NCBI GenBank assembly: GCA_017880865.1
Contig: JADGRL010000001.1
Location: 62,001 to 126,000, forward strand
Source of the DNA: Gallionella sp.
GTDB lineage: Bacteria > Pseudomonadota > Gammaproteobacteria > Burkholderiales > Gallionellaceae
Length of the DNA stretch: 64,000 nt
Direction: 5' to 3'
Positions 48,791 to 58,436 of this stretch are shown here, one piece after another. The notes beneath the pieces are model-generated. The model was not told the origin of the DNA. It saw nothing but the letters and a program-made list of their open reading frames with translations, and did not search any database. The position numbers and the translations under genes were made by a program. How positions within the stretch are numbered: the stretch's first letter is position 1; each line of letters starts with the position of its first letter.

Positions 48791-50536
48791 TCAAGGCTCG
48801 AATTTTTTGATGACCGCTAACAGTTGTTCATTGCCGGAATTTTCCTTGAGGCTATCCTGCCAGATCTTTTTGGCTTCCGCTTTATCGCCGCGCACCCACA
48901 ACACTTCACCCAGATGAGCTGCGATCTCGGGATTGGCATTGCCGGCGTAGGCGCGCCGCAACATCTTCACGCTCTCATCGAGCTTGCCGCTGCGATAGTA
49001 GCCCCAGCCCACGCTGTCCATGATGGAGGCATCATCGGGGGCGAGCAGCAGGGCTTTTTCCACCAAGGCTAACGCCTCCGGAATGCGCTCGTTGCGTTCC
49101 AGCATGCCATAGCCCAACGCATTGTAGGCTTGCGCGTGATCGGGTTTGATTTTAATCAGCTTGCGCATCAATTGCTCAAACACGTCCGGCTTGCCGATCT
49201 TGTCGGCCATCATCCCGGTCTCGTAGAGCAGATCGATATGATTGGGCTGCTTTTCCAGCGCCTGATTCAACACCCGGTAAGCCTCGTCGAATTGATTTGC
49301 ATCGCGCAATAATTGCGCCTCGACCATCACCAGTTGCACGCGCTGCTGATTATCGGTGACCGATATCTGTTGCAACAGCAGGCGCGCTTCGGCAAGCTGG
49401 CCGCGACGGCTCTGCAAATAAGCGATGCGAATCTGCGCCGCCACCAGATATTCGCCATCTTTGACCTCGCGGTAATAGGCGATGGCTTCATCATCGTTTT
49501 TCTTCGCTTCGCTCAACTGCCCGAGGTAATACTGCACCGTATCCTGCTCTTTCTTGCCTTTGCTGAGTGCCTGCTTGAGCTGTATCTCGGCACTCTTCAA
49601 ATCGTTCATCTGCAGCGAGATCAATGCGATGGCATAGGCCATATCCGGGTTATCGGGATTTTCGTCCGCCATGCGCTGAAATTCGTCACGCGCCAGCTTG
49701 TATTGCTTTTGATCGAGCAAGGCGCGTGCATATTGCAAACGGATCTCGCGCGCCTCCGGGTAGCTACCCAGATAGCTGTGCAACACATCCAAGCTCTGTT
49801 GTGGCGCAGTTTTCTGTAACAGCAGCGCCTCCAGCGAGACCGCCACATCCCACTCGGGACGCAGATGGCGCGCCTGCCTTACCTCGGTTAGCGCGAGCGC
49901 TCCGTCGCCTGCGGCAAGCGCCAATTGCGCCGCGCCCCAATGCGCCTCAGCCACACGTGGGTAGAGCTGCACCAGTTCGCGCATCAGCTTCAACGTCGCC
50001 GTCTTATCCGGATAGGGAGACAGTATTTGATAAATCTGGATAAAGATTTGCGCGGAATGGGATTCATCCGCTTTCAATAAGTTAATGAATTCCTCGCGGG
50101 CTTCATCCAGTTTGCCGCTGCGCACCAAAACCGAAGACAGCATACGTCTGGCCATCAGCGAAGACGGATCGGCATCACGCCAAATCCTGAGCGCCTCGAT
50201 AGCCTTGTCGATTTGGCCGGATTGAAGCGCCAGGTGCGCGGCGCGCATCGCCAAACGCGGGTCTAGCGTTTTCTTGGCCAAGTCCGAGCTACCCTCGGCC
50301 GCGAGCGCATCGTTACCGCGCTGGCTGGCGATTTCGGATATCAAAAATTCATAGAGCAACGCGCTGCTCAACTCGATATTGGGCAACACCTGAGGCTCTT
50401 CTGCCTGAGGCTCGAGCGGCTCAGCCTGACCCGCATTCCCGTGCGGGCCAATCTGATTCACCGGGGTGCGCTCAGGGCCGTGCGCACAAGCGCTGAGCAG
50501 CAAACTGCCGAGAAGGATGAACTTGAACTGGGTCAT
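48791..50536 (-). CDS. TPR-repeat outer-membrane lipoprotein
   Basis: 581 residues. The start at the ATG 50534-50536 gives a lipoprotein signal with LLSAC (Cys17); an upstream in-frame start at 50566 would bury it. More than ten TPR units follow (for example WRDADPSSLMARRMLSSVLVR; ALGYGMLERNERIPEALALVEKAL). TPR lipoproteins here act as scaffolds; no specific partner is known. The gene sits upstream of lolB, as in many betaproteobacteria, apart from the inserted orphan. Confidence 0.85.
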   Translation of the reverse strand: MTQFKFILLGSLLLSACAHGPERTPVNQIGPHGNAGQAEPLEPQAEEPQVLPNIELSSALLYEFLISEIASQRGNDALAAEGSSDLAKKTLDPRLAMRAAHLALQSGQIDKAIEALRIWRDADPSSLMARRMLSSVLVRSGKLDEAREEFINLLKADESHSAQIFIQIYQILSPYPDKTATLKLMRELVQLYPRVAEAHWGAAQLALAAGDGALALTEVRQARHLRPEWDVAVSLEALLLQKTAPQQSLDVLHSYLGSYPEAREIRLQYARALLDQKQYKLARDEFQRMADENPDNPDMAYAIALISLQMNDLKSAEIQLKQALSKGKKEQDTVQYYLGQLSEAKKNDDEAIAYYREVKDGEYLVAAQIRIAYLQSRRGQLAEARLLLQQISVTDNQQRVQLVMVEAQLLRDANQFDEAYRVLNQALEKQPNHIDLLYETGMMADKIGKPDVFEQLMRKLIKIKPDHAQAYNALGYGMLERNERIPEALALVEKALLLAPDDASIMDSVGWGYYRSGKLDESVKMLRRAYAGNANPEIAAHLGEVLWVRGDKAEAKKIWQDSLKENSGNEQLLAVIKKFEP

Positions 50537-50613
50537 AACAATACTGCTTTTGATGTGGACGCACATAATAGGTTATATTCAGCCCAATTCACAACCCTGA
50601 AGGCCTTTCGACT

Positions 50614-51393
50614 TTGTCAAATATCGCTCCCGAAATAACCCTTTGTGCACGCAACCTGACGCGCCGCTTCGGCAATATCACGGTCATTCATAATCTGTCG
50701 CTGGAATTAAAGCGCGGGGAAGTGCTGGGCTTGCTCGGACACAACGGCGCGGGAAAAACCACCACGCTGCAAATGCTGACCGGCTGCCTGCTGCCTGACA
50801 ACGCCGAAAAAAGTGAATGCAGCATCGAAATCTGCGGCATCGACCTGTTGCGCAAACCCACGTTGGCGAAAGCGCACTTGGGCTACCTGCCGGAAACCCC
50901 GCCGTTATACCGCGAACTTTCTGTGAACGATTACCTGACCTTTGCGGCGCGCTTGCGCGGCATGAAGTCCGCCGATGTCGCCGGTGCGTTGACGCAAACC
51001 CTGCAGCGCTGCGGCCTGGAAGCGGTCGGCAAAAAGATCATCGGCACCTTGTCCAAGGGTTATCAGCAACGCGTCGGCATCGCGCAAGCCATCATTCACA
51101 GTCCCGCCGTGATCGTGCTGGACGAACCCACTGTCGGCCTGGACCCTGCGCAAATTCGCGGTATACGCACACTGATCCGCGAATTGGGCGATACGCACAG
51201 CGTGATCCTCTCCACGCATTTGCTCGGCGAAGTCGAAAGCGTGTGCGATCGCGTCGAAATCATGCAGCACGGCCGACTGATTTACGGTGATACCAGCGCG
51301 CACATGCGACAACACGGCAACGGGAAAATGTCATTGGAAGAAGTGTTCCTTGAGATTACAGAAAATCATGCCGCCGAGGAGCTAGCGTTATGA
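50614..51393 (+). CDS. ABC transporter ATP-binding protein (Gld/ABC-2 type)
   Basis: 259 residues. Walker A GHNGAGKTT, signature LSKGYQQRVGIAQ, Walker B VIVLDEPTVGLDP, H-loop STH. The only start is TTG at 50614, with GAAGG about 10 nt upstream. It overlaps the permease gene (ATGA at 51390-51393). It resembles the ATPase of the Gld-type ABC systems together with the next two genes; the substrate is unknown. Confidence 0.88.
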   Translation: MSNIAPEITLCARNLTRRFGNITVIHNLSLELKRGEVLGLLGHNGAGKTTTLQMLTGCLLPDNAEKSECSIEICGIDLLRKPTLAKAHLGYLPETPPLYRELSVNDYLTFAARLRGMKSADVAGALTQTLQRCGLEAVGKKIIGTLSKGYQQRVGIAQAIIHSPAVIVLDEPTVGLDPAQIRGIRTLIRELGDTHSVILSTHLLGEVESVCDRVEIMQHGRLIYGDTSAHMRQHGNGKMSLEEVFLEITENHAAEELAL

Positions 51394-52133
51394 TCCGCTT
51401 ACTCGCCTTGCGCGAACTGCGCAGCCTGTTTTCGATGCCGTCCACCTGGTTCATCCTGGCGCTGCTGCAATTCATACTCGCGTGGTTTTTTCTGGCGCGG
51501 GTTGAAGCATTCCTTGAAATCCAGCCGCAGCTCGCCCAACTCGCCAATCCGCCCGGCGTGACAACCACTGTTGCCGCACCGATGTTCAATACGGTCGCGC
51601 TGTTGCTGATGATGCTGGTGCCGATGTTCACGATGCGTCTGATCGCCGAGGAACGCCGCAACCAGACGCTCACGCTGCTGCTGTCGGCTCCGCTGTCCGG
51701 TCTGCACATCGTGCTCGGAAAATTTATAGGCTTGCTGACTTTTCTGGTCGTGCTGGTCACCGGTGTGCCGCTGATGCTCTACACGCTGGCGCTCGGCACC
51801 CAGCTCGATCACGGTCTGCTGTTGAGCAATATGCTGGGACTGCTGCTGCTCACCGCCAGTTATATCGCGCTGGGGCTGTATATCTCCGCGCTCACCACCC
51901 AGCCCATCATCGCCGCGATCGGCGCGCTGGCGGTGCTGCTCGGTTTGTGGCTGGCCGACATCGGCGCTGTGGCGGAAAATTCGCCCTGGCATGCCATATC
52001 GCCGCTCAACCACTTCCAGAATTTCAACAACGGTTTGCTCGATAGCAGCGATGCGGCGTTCTTCGTACTGTTCACAACGGTCTTTTTGCTATTGACCATA
52101 CAGCGCTTGCACAACAACCGCAGATACGGATGA
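51390..52133 (+). CDS. ABC-2 type permease
   Basis: 247 residues, six hydrophobic helices (20-38, 62-84, 108-130, 138-162, 168-190, 218-238), with the TMRLIAEERRNQTLTLLLSAP motif of ABC-2 permeases after the second helix. It is translationally coupled to the ATPase and is followed 3 bp later by the auxiliary protein. Confidence 0.88.
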   Translation: MIRLLALRELRSLFSMPSTWFILALLQFILAWFFLARVEAFLEIQPQLAQLANPPGVTTTVAAPMFNTVALLLMMLVPMFTMRLIAEERRNQTLTLLLSAPLSGLHIVLGKFIGLLTFLVVLVTGVPLMLYTLALGTQLDHGLLLSNMLGLLLLTASYIALGLYISALTTQPIIAAIGALAVLLGLWLADIGAVAENSPWHAISPLNHFQNFNNGLLDSSDAAFFVLFTTVFLLLTIQRLHNNRRYG

Positions 52134-52136
52134 GAT

Positions 52137-53540
52137 ATGCGATATAAATTCTTGCTTAATCAACCTCTGCGTAATCTGCTGTTCGTGCTGGTTTTAACCG
52201 GCGTTGCAGCTGGCTTGGGCTATGTCGCAATGCAATATCCTATCCAGCGCGACGTCACCTATAACACCGTCAACAGCCTGGAACCTGGCAGTGTGGAAAT
52301 ACTCGCTCAACTGAGCGGCCCGGTCACGATCACCGTGTATGCGACCGAACAGGACGCGCACTTGGGCGACATACGCAAGATCATTCGCGATTTTCTGTCG
52401 CTCTATCAACGCTACAAGCCCGACATTCAACTGGTGTTCATCGATCCGGAAAAAAACGAGGAGAAAGCCCGAGCGGCGCAAATCCGTTTCAACGGTGAAA
52501 TGGTGATCGAATACGCCGGGCGCAGCGAACACCTGACCAAGATCAACGAGCCCATCGTCACCAGCACTTTGCTGCGCCTGTCGCATACCCGAGACCAGAC
52601 TATTATGTATCTGGATGGGCACGGCGAGCGCAAGCTGGACGGCATCGCCAACTTTGACATGGGTTCGGTGTTCGGCGCGAAGCTCAAGCAGAACGGTTTT
52701 CACTTGGGCAGTCTTAATCTGGCACTGGCGCAGGAAGTGCCGGGCAATGTCAGCGTCTTGGTGATCACCCAGCCGCAACTCGATCTGATGCCCGGCGAAG
52801 TAGACAAGCTGCTGCGCTATGTCGAGCGCGGCGGCAATCTGCTCTGGCTGGTGGATGCTGAACCGCTGCACGGGCTGGAACGACTCGCCGAAAAACTCGA
52901 CCTGTTGCTGCCGCCCGGCATCGTGATCGATCCGGCTGCCACCGAAATGAATGCACCCGCCAGCTGGTCGCTGGGTGCGACTTATCCGCCTCACGCCATC
53001 ACGAACAATTTCAACTTGACCACCGCCTACCCTTCCGCACGACAGTTGATCTGGGACAAAGAACTTTTGTCCGGGCACCCGAATGAAAACGCGGACTGGC
53101 AACACCAGGTATTGGTGGAAGTCGCCCCTCGCGGCTGGGTGAGCCGCAATCCATCGAAGGACAAGCCGCGCGACGAAAACCGTTTGTCCGTGCGCCCGTT
53201 CGACAAACAGCACGACACCCCGGGCCCCGTGGTCATCGCGATGGCCTTGCAGCGCCACACCCATGACCGCGATCAACGCATCGTGGTCGTCGGCAACGGC
53301 GCATTCCTCTCCAACAGTTTCGCCGGCAATGGCGGCAACGTGGACTTAGGGTTGAACATGGTGAACTGGCTGGCCGGCGAGGAACATCTCATCACCGGGC
53401 AACCGCGTGCTGCAAAGGACAGCAAGCTGGAGTTAAGCAAAATGCAACTCGAAATCATCAGCGTCATCTTTTTGTTAGTCTTGCCGCTGCTGCTCGCCGG
53501 TGTGGGCGGACGGATGTGGTGGAAGCGCCGCCGCGCTTAA
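52137..53540 (+). CDS. GldG-like ABC auxiliary protein
   Basis: 467 residues, N-terminal TM (14-32), a large extracytoplasmic region (NSLEPGSVEILAQLSGPVTI; YLDGHGERKL; GNLLWLVDAEP) and a C-terminal TM (~441-460), the layout of the GldG/'ABC-type uncharacterised transport' family. With the two preceding genes it forms a complete three-gene operon. In Bacteroidetes GldAFG is needed for gliding, but in proteobacteria the role is unknown. Confidence 0.85.
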   Translation: MRYKFLLNQPLRNLLFVLVLTGVAAGLGYVAMQYPIQRDVTYNTVNSLEPGSVEILAQLSGPVTITVYATEQDAHLGDIRKIIRDFLSLYQRYKPDIQLVFIDPEKNEEKARAAQIRFNGEMVIEYAGRSEHLTKINEPIVTSTLLRLSHTRDQTIMYLDGHGERKLDGIANFDMGSVFGAKLKQNGFHLGSLNLALAQEVPGNVSVLVITQPQLDLMPGEVDKLLRYVERGGNLLWLVDAEPLHGLERLAEKLDLLLPPGIVIDPAATEMNAPASWSLGATYPPHAITNNFNLTTAYPSARQLIWDKELLSGHPNENADWQHQVLVEVAPRGWVSRNPSKDKPRDENRLSVRPFDKQHDTPGPVVIAMALQRHTHDRDQRIVVVGNGAFLSNSFAGNGGNVDLGLNMVNWLAGEEHLITGQPRAAKDSKLELSKMQLEIISVIFLLVLPLLLAGVGGRMWWKRRRA

Positions 53541-53547
53541 ATTGGAT

Positions 53548-53575
53548 GTAGGGGCGCGATAAATCGCGCACCTAC
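53548..53575. repeat. Short palindrome of the GTAGGGGCGCGAT family
   Basis: GTAGGGGCGCGATAAATCGC at 53548 followed by GCACCTAC to 53575: the two half-arms of the element seen at 4196, here directly abutted. It lies 8 bp after the GldG-like stop and 16 bp before mutM, so it may also end transcription. Confidence 0.75.
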
Positions 53576-53591
53576 AAATAACTTTAAAATC

Positions 53592-54422
53592 ATGCCCGAA
53601 CTCCCCGAAGTCGAAATCACGCGGCGCGGCCTGGCCGCACATCTGATCGGCCTGACCATTACGGATGTCGTGATCCGCAATCCCAGGCTGCGCTGGCCTG
53701 TCGCGGCCAACCTGCCGGATCTGTTGCGCGGTCAGACCATACGCTCGCTCAAACGCCGCGCCAAATACCTGCTGATGGATTGCGGCTGCGGCACGCTGAT
53801 CCTGCATCTGGGCATGTCCGGCAGCCTGCGCATTTTGCCCGCAAACACCCCCGAACTAAAGCACGACCACTTCGATCTGGTGCTGGGCAACGGCACGCTG
53901 ATGCGCCTGCGCGACCCGCGTCGCTTCGGCGCGGTGCTGTGGCATACCGGCGATCCGGCTACCCACCCGCTGCTCGCGACACTTGGCCCCGAACCACTGG
54001 AAGACGGGCTACCAGCCCGCAACTTCGATGCGCGCTATCTGTATCAGGCCACGCGCGGACGCAGCATCGCTATCAAGCAATGCATCATGGACAACCACAT
54101 CGTGGTCGGCGTGGGCAACATCTACGCGAACGAAGCGCTGTTCCGCGCCGGAATCAAACCGCAACTCAAAGCGGGCAAACTCAGCCTGCCGCGCTGCGCA
54201 AGACTGGTCGCCGAAATTTGCGCGACCCTGACCGAGGCAATCAACTTGGGCGGCAGCACGCTGCGCGATTTCGTCAACACCTCGGGCCAACCGGGTTACT
54301 TCCAGCAGCACTACTGGGTGTACGGGCGCGGCGGCGAACCCTGTCGCCGTTGCGGTTCGCCCATCAAACAAATCAAACAGGGACAGCGTTCCAGTTTCTA
54401 TTGCATGAATTGCCAGAAATAA
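53592..54422 (+). CDS. mutM: Formamidopyrimidine-DNA glycosylase
   Basis: 276 residues; removes 8-oxoguanine and formamidopyrimidine. Catalytic P2-E3 (MPELPEVE), K57 in RRAKYLL, H2TH region ([10 protein letters not shown]) and a C-terminal zinc finger (CRRCGS ... YCMNCQK). A common neighbour of the TPR-lolB-ispE block, here separated from it by the ABC operon. Confidence 0.97.
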   Translation: MPELPEVEITRRGLAAHLIGLTITDVVIRNPRLRWPVAANLPDLLRGQTIRSLKRRAKYLLMDCGCGTLILHLGMSGSLRILPANTPELKHDHFDLVLGNGTLMRLRDPRRFGAVLWHTGDPATHPLLATLGPEPLEDGLPARNFDARYLYQATRGRSIAIKQCIMDNHIVVGVGNIYANEALFRAGIKPQLKAGKLSLPRCARLVAEICATLTEAINLGGSTLRDFVNTSGQPGYFQQHYWVYGRGGEPCRRCGSPIKQIKQGQRSSFYCMNCQK

Positions 54423-54639
54423 GGGGGCTATACTCAAGGGCGCCTGCAAATTCATTGCATTGCATCAGCCAGTTAGGCGACGCAGAAAAACTTTAAGAAG
54501 CCGTGAAACCACGAACGGATGACAGCAACGGGCTTTTGCTGCTAGGCTTCGGGCTGATGCATTTGCAACCTCGTATGACATAGATAGTAGATGGGAAGTA
54601 TTCGATCAACTAATCAAATTGAAATAGGACAAGCCCCCA

Positions 54640-55587
54640 ATGCGCAACCTGCTCGGTCTCATCGTCGCCCTCCTCTGTCTGATGTGGATGCCCACCCAAG
54701 CCGCCGAACAGGCTAAAGCAGTTAAAGCATCCAAAGCCGCACCTGCACCTAGGGCTGTCCGTACTTTCAAAGACTGTCCAAGCTGTCCGAAGATGGTGGT
54801 GATCCGCTCGGGGAGCTTTGACATGGGCTCGCCAAGTTCTGAGGCTGGGCATAGCAACGACGAAGGCCCGGTGCATAGTGTCAAGGTTGCCGCCTTCGCG
54901 CTGAGCATGACCGAGATCACCCGTGGCCAGTTTGCGGCATTCGTAAAAAAGACCAAATACAACACCGCAGACAAATGCTGGACGCTTGAAGGCGGAAAAT
55001 TTGAAGATCGCAAAGGCAGCTGGCGCGAGCCCGGTTACTTACAAGACGACAAACACCCGGTCACCTGCATCAACTGGAACGATGCCAAAGCCTATGCAAA
55101 ATGGCTGTCACGCAAGACCGGCAAACCATATCGTCTGCCGACAGAGGCCGAATGGGAATACGCTGCCCGTGGCAACACCAGCAGAGCACGTTACTGGGGG
55201 ACGAACCCTGATGAGGCTTGCTCCTATGCGAATGCGGCGGACAAGACAGCACAAGCACAGATACATGGCGCAACATCCTGGTCTGCACATAATTGCAAGG
55301 ATGGTTTTGCCTATACCGCTCCGGTGGGCAGTTTCAAGCCCAATGCATTCGGATTGAATGACATGCTGGGGAACGTGTGGGAATGGACCGAGGACAGTTA
55401 CCACAACAACTATGAAGGCGCCCCGACAGACGGCAGTGCATGGAAAGGGGATGATGCAAAACGTGTGCTTCGAGGCGGTTCGTGGAACAACGGAACGCAG
55501 AACACGCGCGCGGCGATACGCAACAGCAACAAGCCAGCGCTCCGTTTCAGCATCTTCGGGTTTCGCTTGGCCAGAAAGCTCCCGTAG
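54640..55587 (+). CDS. Periplasmic SUMF1/FGE-family protein
   Basis: 315 residues, signal peptide to about TQAA (21). FGE-sulfatase domain with MVVIRSGSFDMGSP, MTEITRGQFAAFV, the CINWNDAKAYAKWLS helix, RLPTEAEWEYAARG and the C-terminal GNVWEWTEDSY/RVLRGGSWNN/FGFRLAR. Catalytic FGEs need a Cys pair near RGGSW; it is not seen, so this is probably a non-FGE member of the fold, a family often found in binding or ergothioneine-like chemistry. It lies 45 bp before the Sel1 gene. Confidence 0.82.
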   Translation: MRNLLGLIVALLCLMWMPTQAAEQAKAVKASKAAPAPRAVRTFKDCPSCPKMVVIRSGSFDMGSPSSEAGHSNDEGPVHSVKVAAFALSMTEITRGQFAAFVKKTKYNTADKCWTLEGGKFEDRKGSWREPGYLQDDKHPVTCINWNDAKAYAKWLSRKTGKPYRLPTEAEWEYAARGNTSRARYWGTNPDEACSYANAADKTAQAQIHGATSWSAHNCKDGFAYTAPVGSFKPNAFGLNDMLGNVWEWTEDSYHNNYEGAPTDGSAWKGDDAKRVLRGGSWNNGTQNTRAAIRNSNKPALRFSIFGFRLARKLP

Positions 55588-55632
55588 GCGTAAGTTGCGC
55601 TCAGATTTGGCACCGAAAAGAGGATCACAAAA

Positions 55633-56784
55633 ATGAATAATTCGCTAAAACGGGTGTTGCTGGTTTGTGTGTATTTGTTTGCGTTGACCGATCAGACAAG
55701 TGCCGATTCGTTATCCGATGCACAACGCGCCTACCATGAAAAAGATTATGCAAAAGCAGAAAAGTTACTCAGGCCGTTGGCAGAACAGGGTAATGCTTTC
55801 GCTCAATTCGACCTGGGGACCATTTATGACAATGGGCAAGGGGTTCCTCAAGATTACAAGGAAGCCGTGATGTGGTACCAACTGGCAGCAGCGCAAGGTA
55901 ATGCCTTCGCACAAGTCAACCTTGGGTTTATGTACGAAAACGAAAAGGGCGTTCCTCAAGATTACAAAGCAGCCGTGAAATGGTTTCGAGTGGCGGCAGA
56001 TCAAGGTAATGCTGTTGCACAATTCAACCTCGGGTTGATGTATGAAAATGGAAAGGGTGTTCCCCAAGATTACGATGAGGCTGTGAGGTGGTTTCGACTG
56101 GCGGCCAAACAGGGTAATGCTAAAGCACAAACCAGTCTTGGGCTGATGTATGAAACTGAAAAGGGCGTTCCTCAAGATTACCAGGAAGCCGTGAAGTTGT
56201 TTCGACTGGCGGCAGATCAAGGTAATGCTGTTGCACAAGCCAACCTTGGGTTGATGTATGACTTGGGGCTGAGTGTTCCAGCGGATTACAAACAGGCTGT
56301 GAAGTGGTTTCGACTGGCGGCAGACCATGGTAATGCTGGCGCACAATTTTGTCTTGGGTGGATGTATTACAGCGGGCAAGGTGTCCCGCAGGATTATAAC
56401 GAGGCCGTAAAGTGGTATCGGCTGGCGGCGGCGCAAGGTAATGCTGACGCGCAATCCGACCTTGGGTTTATGTATGAATTAGGACAAGGTGTTCCGCGGG
56501 ATTACAACGAGGCCGTAAAGTGGTATCGACTGGCAGCGGAACAGGGTGCCGCCTCTGCTCAATACATGCTTGCAAATATGTATAACTATGGGCTAGGTGT
56601 TCCTCAGGATTTCGTCCTGGCGTATATGTGGGCCAACATTGCTGCGACCAATGCGCCTGCGGATCAATTACAAGAAAGAGCCATCTATCGTGATTCAATA
56701 GCAAAGAATATGACTGCACCGAAAATTGCCGAAGCGCAGGAGCTGGCCATAAAATGCACTGCAAATAAATTCAAGGGGTGTTAA
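55633..56784 (+). CDS. Sel1-repeat (TPR-like) secreted protein
   Basis: 383 residues with a signal peptide (~1-24, to TSADS). After a partial unit come eight Sel1 units of 36 residues each (pattern AQ--LG-MY--G-GVPQDY-EAV-WFRLAA-QGNA), so the gene carries 108-bp DNA repeats. Sel1 arrays make protein-binding solenoids. GAGGATC precedes the ATG by 7 nt. It probably works with the preceding FGE-like protein. Confidence 0.88.
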   Translation: MNNSLKRVLLVCVYLFALTDQTSADSLSDAQRAYHEKDYAKAEKLLRPLAEQGNAFAQFDLGTIYDNGQGVPQDYKEAVMWYQLAAAQGNAFAQVNLGFMYENEKGVPQDYKAAVKWFRVAADQGNAVAQFNLGLMYENGKGVPQDYDEAVRWFRLAAKQGNAKAQTSLGLMYETEKGVPQDYQEAVKLFRLAADQGNAVAQANLGLMYDLGLSVPADYKQAVKWFRLAADHGNAGAQFCLGWMYYSGQGVPQDYNEAVKWYRLAAAQGNADAQSDLGFMYELGQGVPRDYNEAVKWYRLAAEQGAASAQYMLANMYNYGLGVPQDFVLAYMWANIAATNAPADQLQERAIYRDSIAKNMTAPKIAEAQELAIKCTANKFKGC

Positions 56785-56853
56785 TGAGAATGCATGTGCT
56801 GACATTACAGGAACGCAAACACAGCTTACGCGATTGTGTAATATCTGCCCGAC

Positions 56854-57885
56854 ATGTCCGCCTCTGAGCAAAAATCCATCTGGTCTTCCTGCCTTGCGCA
56901 GAGTCTGCTGCTGGGCATGACTCTGATTTTTCCGTTGAAGCTGCTTGGCGCAGAGCAACCTGTTCCACAGACACAAGCAGTTACGCAGACACCCTCTATT
57001 CCACAGACACCGCAATCTGATCGCTTTGACTCGATGGAGGCTCCGCGTGATTATTTGTCCGGTAAGATCACCAGCTTCGCCAGCTATCTCGATCGCTTCT
57101 TTGGTGGTGATCGTCATTTCCAGGAGAGCAATCAAAGCGTGGTTCAGATGGATCTGACCAGAGTGACGGGATATAGCGGTGATGGCAAGCTCGATTTTGC
57201 AGCTAGGCTCAATTTGAGATTGCCTGTAACCGAGGGGCGATTGCATCTGATGCTGGAAACTGACCCCGATAAAAATATAACCCCTGAGCCAACACCGGGC
57301 CAAGCCGTGCTTAACAAAAAAGTTACTGCACCGGGAAGTTATGGCGTGGCTGCGCGCTATGAGCCCGCGGTGGAAAGCGCCTGGCACTTTAGCACTGATG
57401 CGGGACTTAAATTTCCTGTCCCGGTACAGCCTTTCGTACGCTCAAGGGCTAGCTACTCGGCTCCGATGGGCGAGTGGCGGCTAAAAGCAGCGGAATCGGT
57501 GTATTGGTTTAATTCCATAGGCGCGGGTGAAACCACTCAGGTTGACTGGGAACGCTTTATAAGCGAGCCGGTTCTGTTTCGTGCCACCACTACGGCCACA
57601 TGGCTCAATGACAAACAGAACTTCGATCTGAGCCAGGATTTCTCTACTTTTCACACCCTGGATGATCGTACTGCCTTGCTGTATCAGGTGAGTGTGGTTG
57701 GGGTCAGCAATCCGCAGTTTCAGGTGATGGATGAAGTCGTGCTACTGCTTTACCGTTACCGGTTACATCGGGAATGGATGTTCTTCGAACTAAGCCCGCA
57801 ACTGCATTTTCCAAAAGTAAATAATTTCAGAATCAGCCCGATGCTCAGCATGCGTCTGGAGATGCTATTGGATGACTCGAGATAA
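56854..57885 (+). CDS. Hypothetical exported protein, probable outer-membrane barrel
   Basis: 343 residues. A hydrophobic segment at 13-32 (SCLAQSLLLGMTLIF) is signal-like; a Gln/Pro/Thr-rich linker (PQTQAVTQTPS) follows, then alternating strands with aromatic ends (YSAPMGEWRLKAAESVYWF; FRISPMLSMRLEML). It looks like a beta-barrel or lipid-binding sheet but I do not recognise the family. Third plus-strand gene after the FGE/Sel1 pair, 69 bp downstream. Confidence 0.65.
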   Translation: MSASEQKSIWSSCLAQSLLLGMTLIFPLKLLGAEQPVPQTQAVTQTPSIPQTPQSDRFDSMEAPRDYLSGKITSFASYLDRFFGGDRHFQESNQSVVQMDLTRVTGYSGDGKLDFAARLNLRLPVTEGRLHLMLETDPDKNITPEPTPGQAVLNKKVTAPGSYGVAARYEPAVESAWHFSTDAGLKFPVPVQPFVRSRASYSAPMGEWRLKAAESVYWFNSIGAGETTQVDWERFISEPVLFRATTTATWLNDKQNFDLSQDFSTFHTLDDRTALLYQVSVVGVSNPQFQVMDEVVLLLYRYRLHREWMFFELSPQLHFPKVNNFRISPMLSMRLEMLLDDSR

Positions 57886-57968
57886 ATATCGGGTAATACA
57901 ACGAAGCGTATTTGCCACATGTCCTGAAACTCCGATTCCGTATGTCGTCTGCGGATCGGCAGAAGTTA

Positions 57969-58364
57969 TCACTCGCCTTTCTTGAAGCGCTCGATCTCGC
58001 GTCGATCACGTTTGGTCGGTCTGCCCTTAACAAAAAAAGGCAGCGGTTGTGCCTTGAGTTGGGCTACCAGAGTTTCTCGTCGCTGACGGCTGGCATCGGT
58101 CTCGCGATATAGTTTCTGCGCCTCAGAGGCCGGACCGCGTTTATTGGACAGTGCCAGCACCTCGACCACGAATTGATGCTGCCCGATGTGGATGTCCAGC
58201 ATATCGCCCGCCACGACTGCCTTGGCCGGTTTGACGCGCAGCTCATTGAGATGCACTTTGCCGCACTCGACCGCGTCAGCCGCTAGAGAACGCGTCTTGA
58301 AAAAACGCGCGGCACAAAGCCACTTGTCGATGCGAAATTTCTCGTTATTGTCGTCTATACTCAT
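57969..58364 (-). CDS. hslR: S4-domain heat-shock protein Hsp15
   Basis: 131 residues; binds the free 50S subunit with a stalled nascent chain. The S4 fold starts at FRIDKWLCAARFFKTRSLA and the tail is highly basic (GRPTKRDRREIERFKKGE). Confidence 0.92.
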   Translation of the reverse strand: MSIDDNNEKFRIDKWLCAARFFKTRSLAADAVECGKVHLNELRVKPAKAVVAGDMLDIHIGQHQFVVEVLALSNKRGPASEAQKLYRETDASRQRRETLVAQLKAQPLPFFVKGRPTKRDRREIERFKKGE

Positions 58365-58436
58365 TTCGATGTGCCCAATACAAATGTCGCGCTGATGTTT
58401 GCACGATCAACAGGATCGGATTGCGCAGCTCTTTTT

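Noticed and set aside
55800-56650. Repeat array in the Sel1 gene considered as a CRISPR or VNTR element
   Set aside because: The 108-bp period is in frame and encodes Sel1 units; it is a coding repeat.
56695-57387. 230-codon minus-strand frame over the Sel1/barrel gene junction
   Set aside because: Crosses two well-supported plus-strand genes and their spacer; low-complexity CLWNRGCLRN-type sequence typical of antisense reading.
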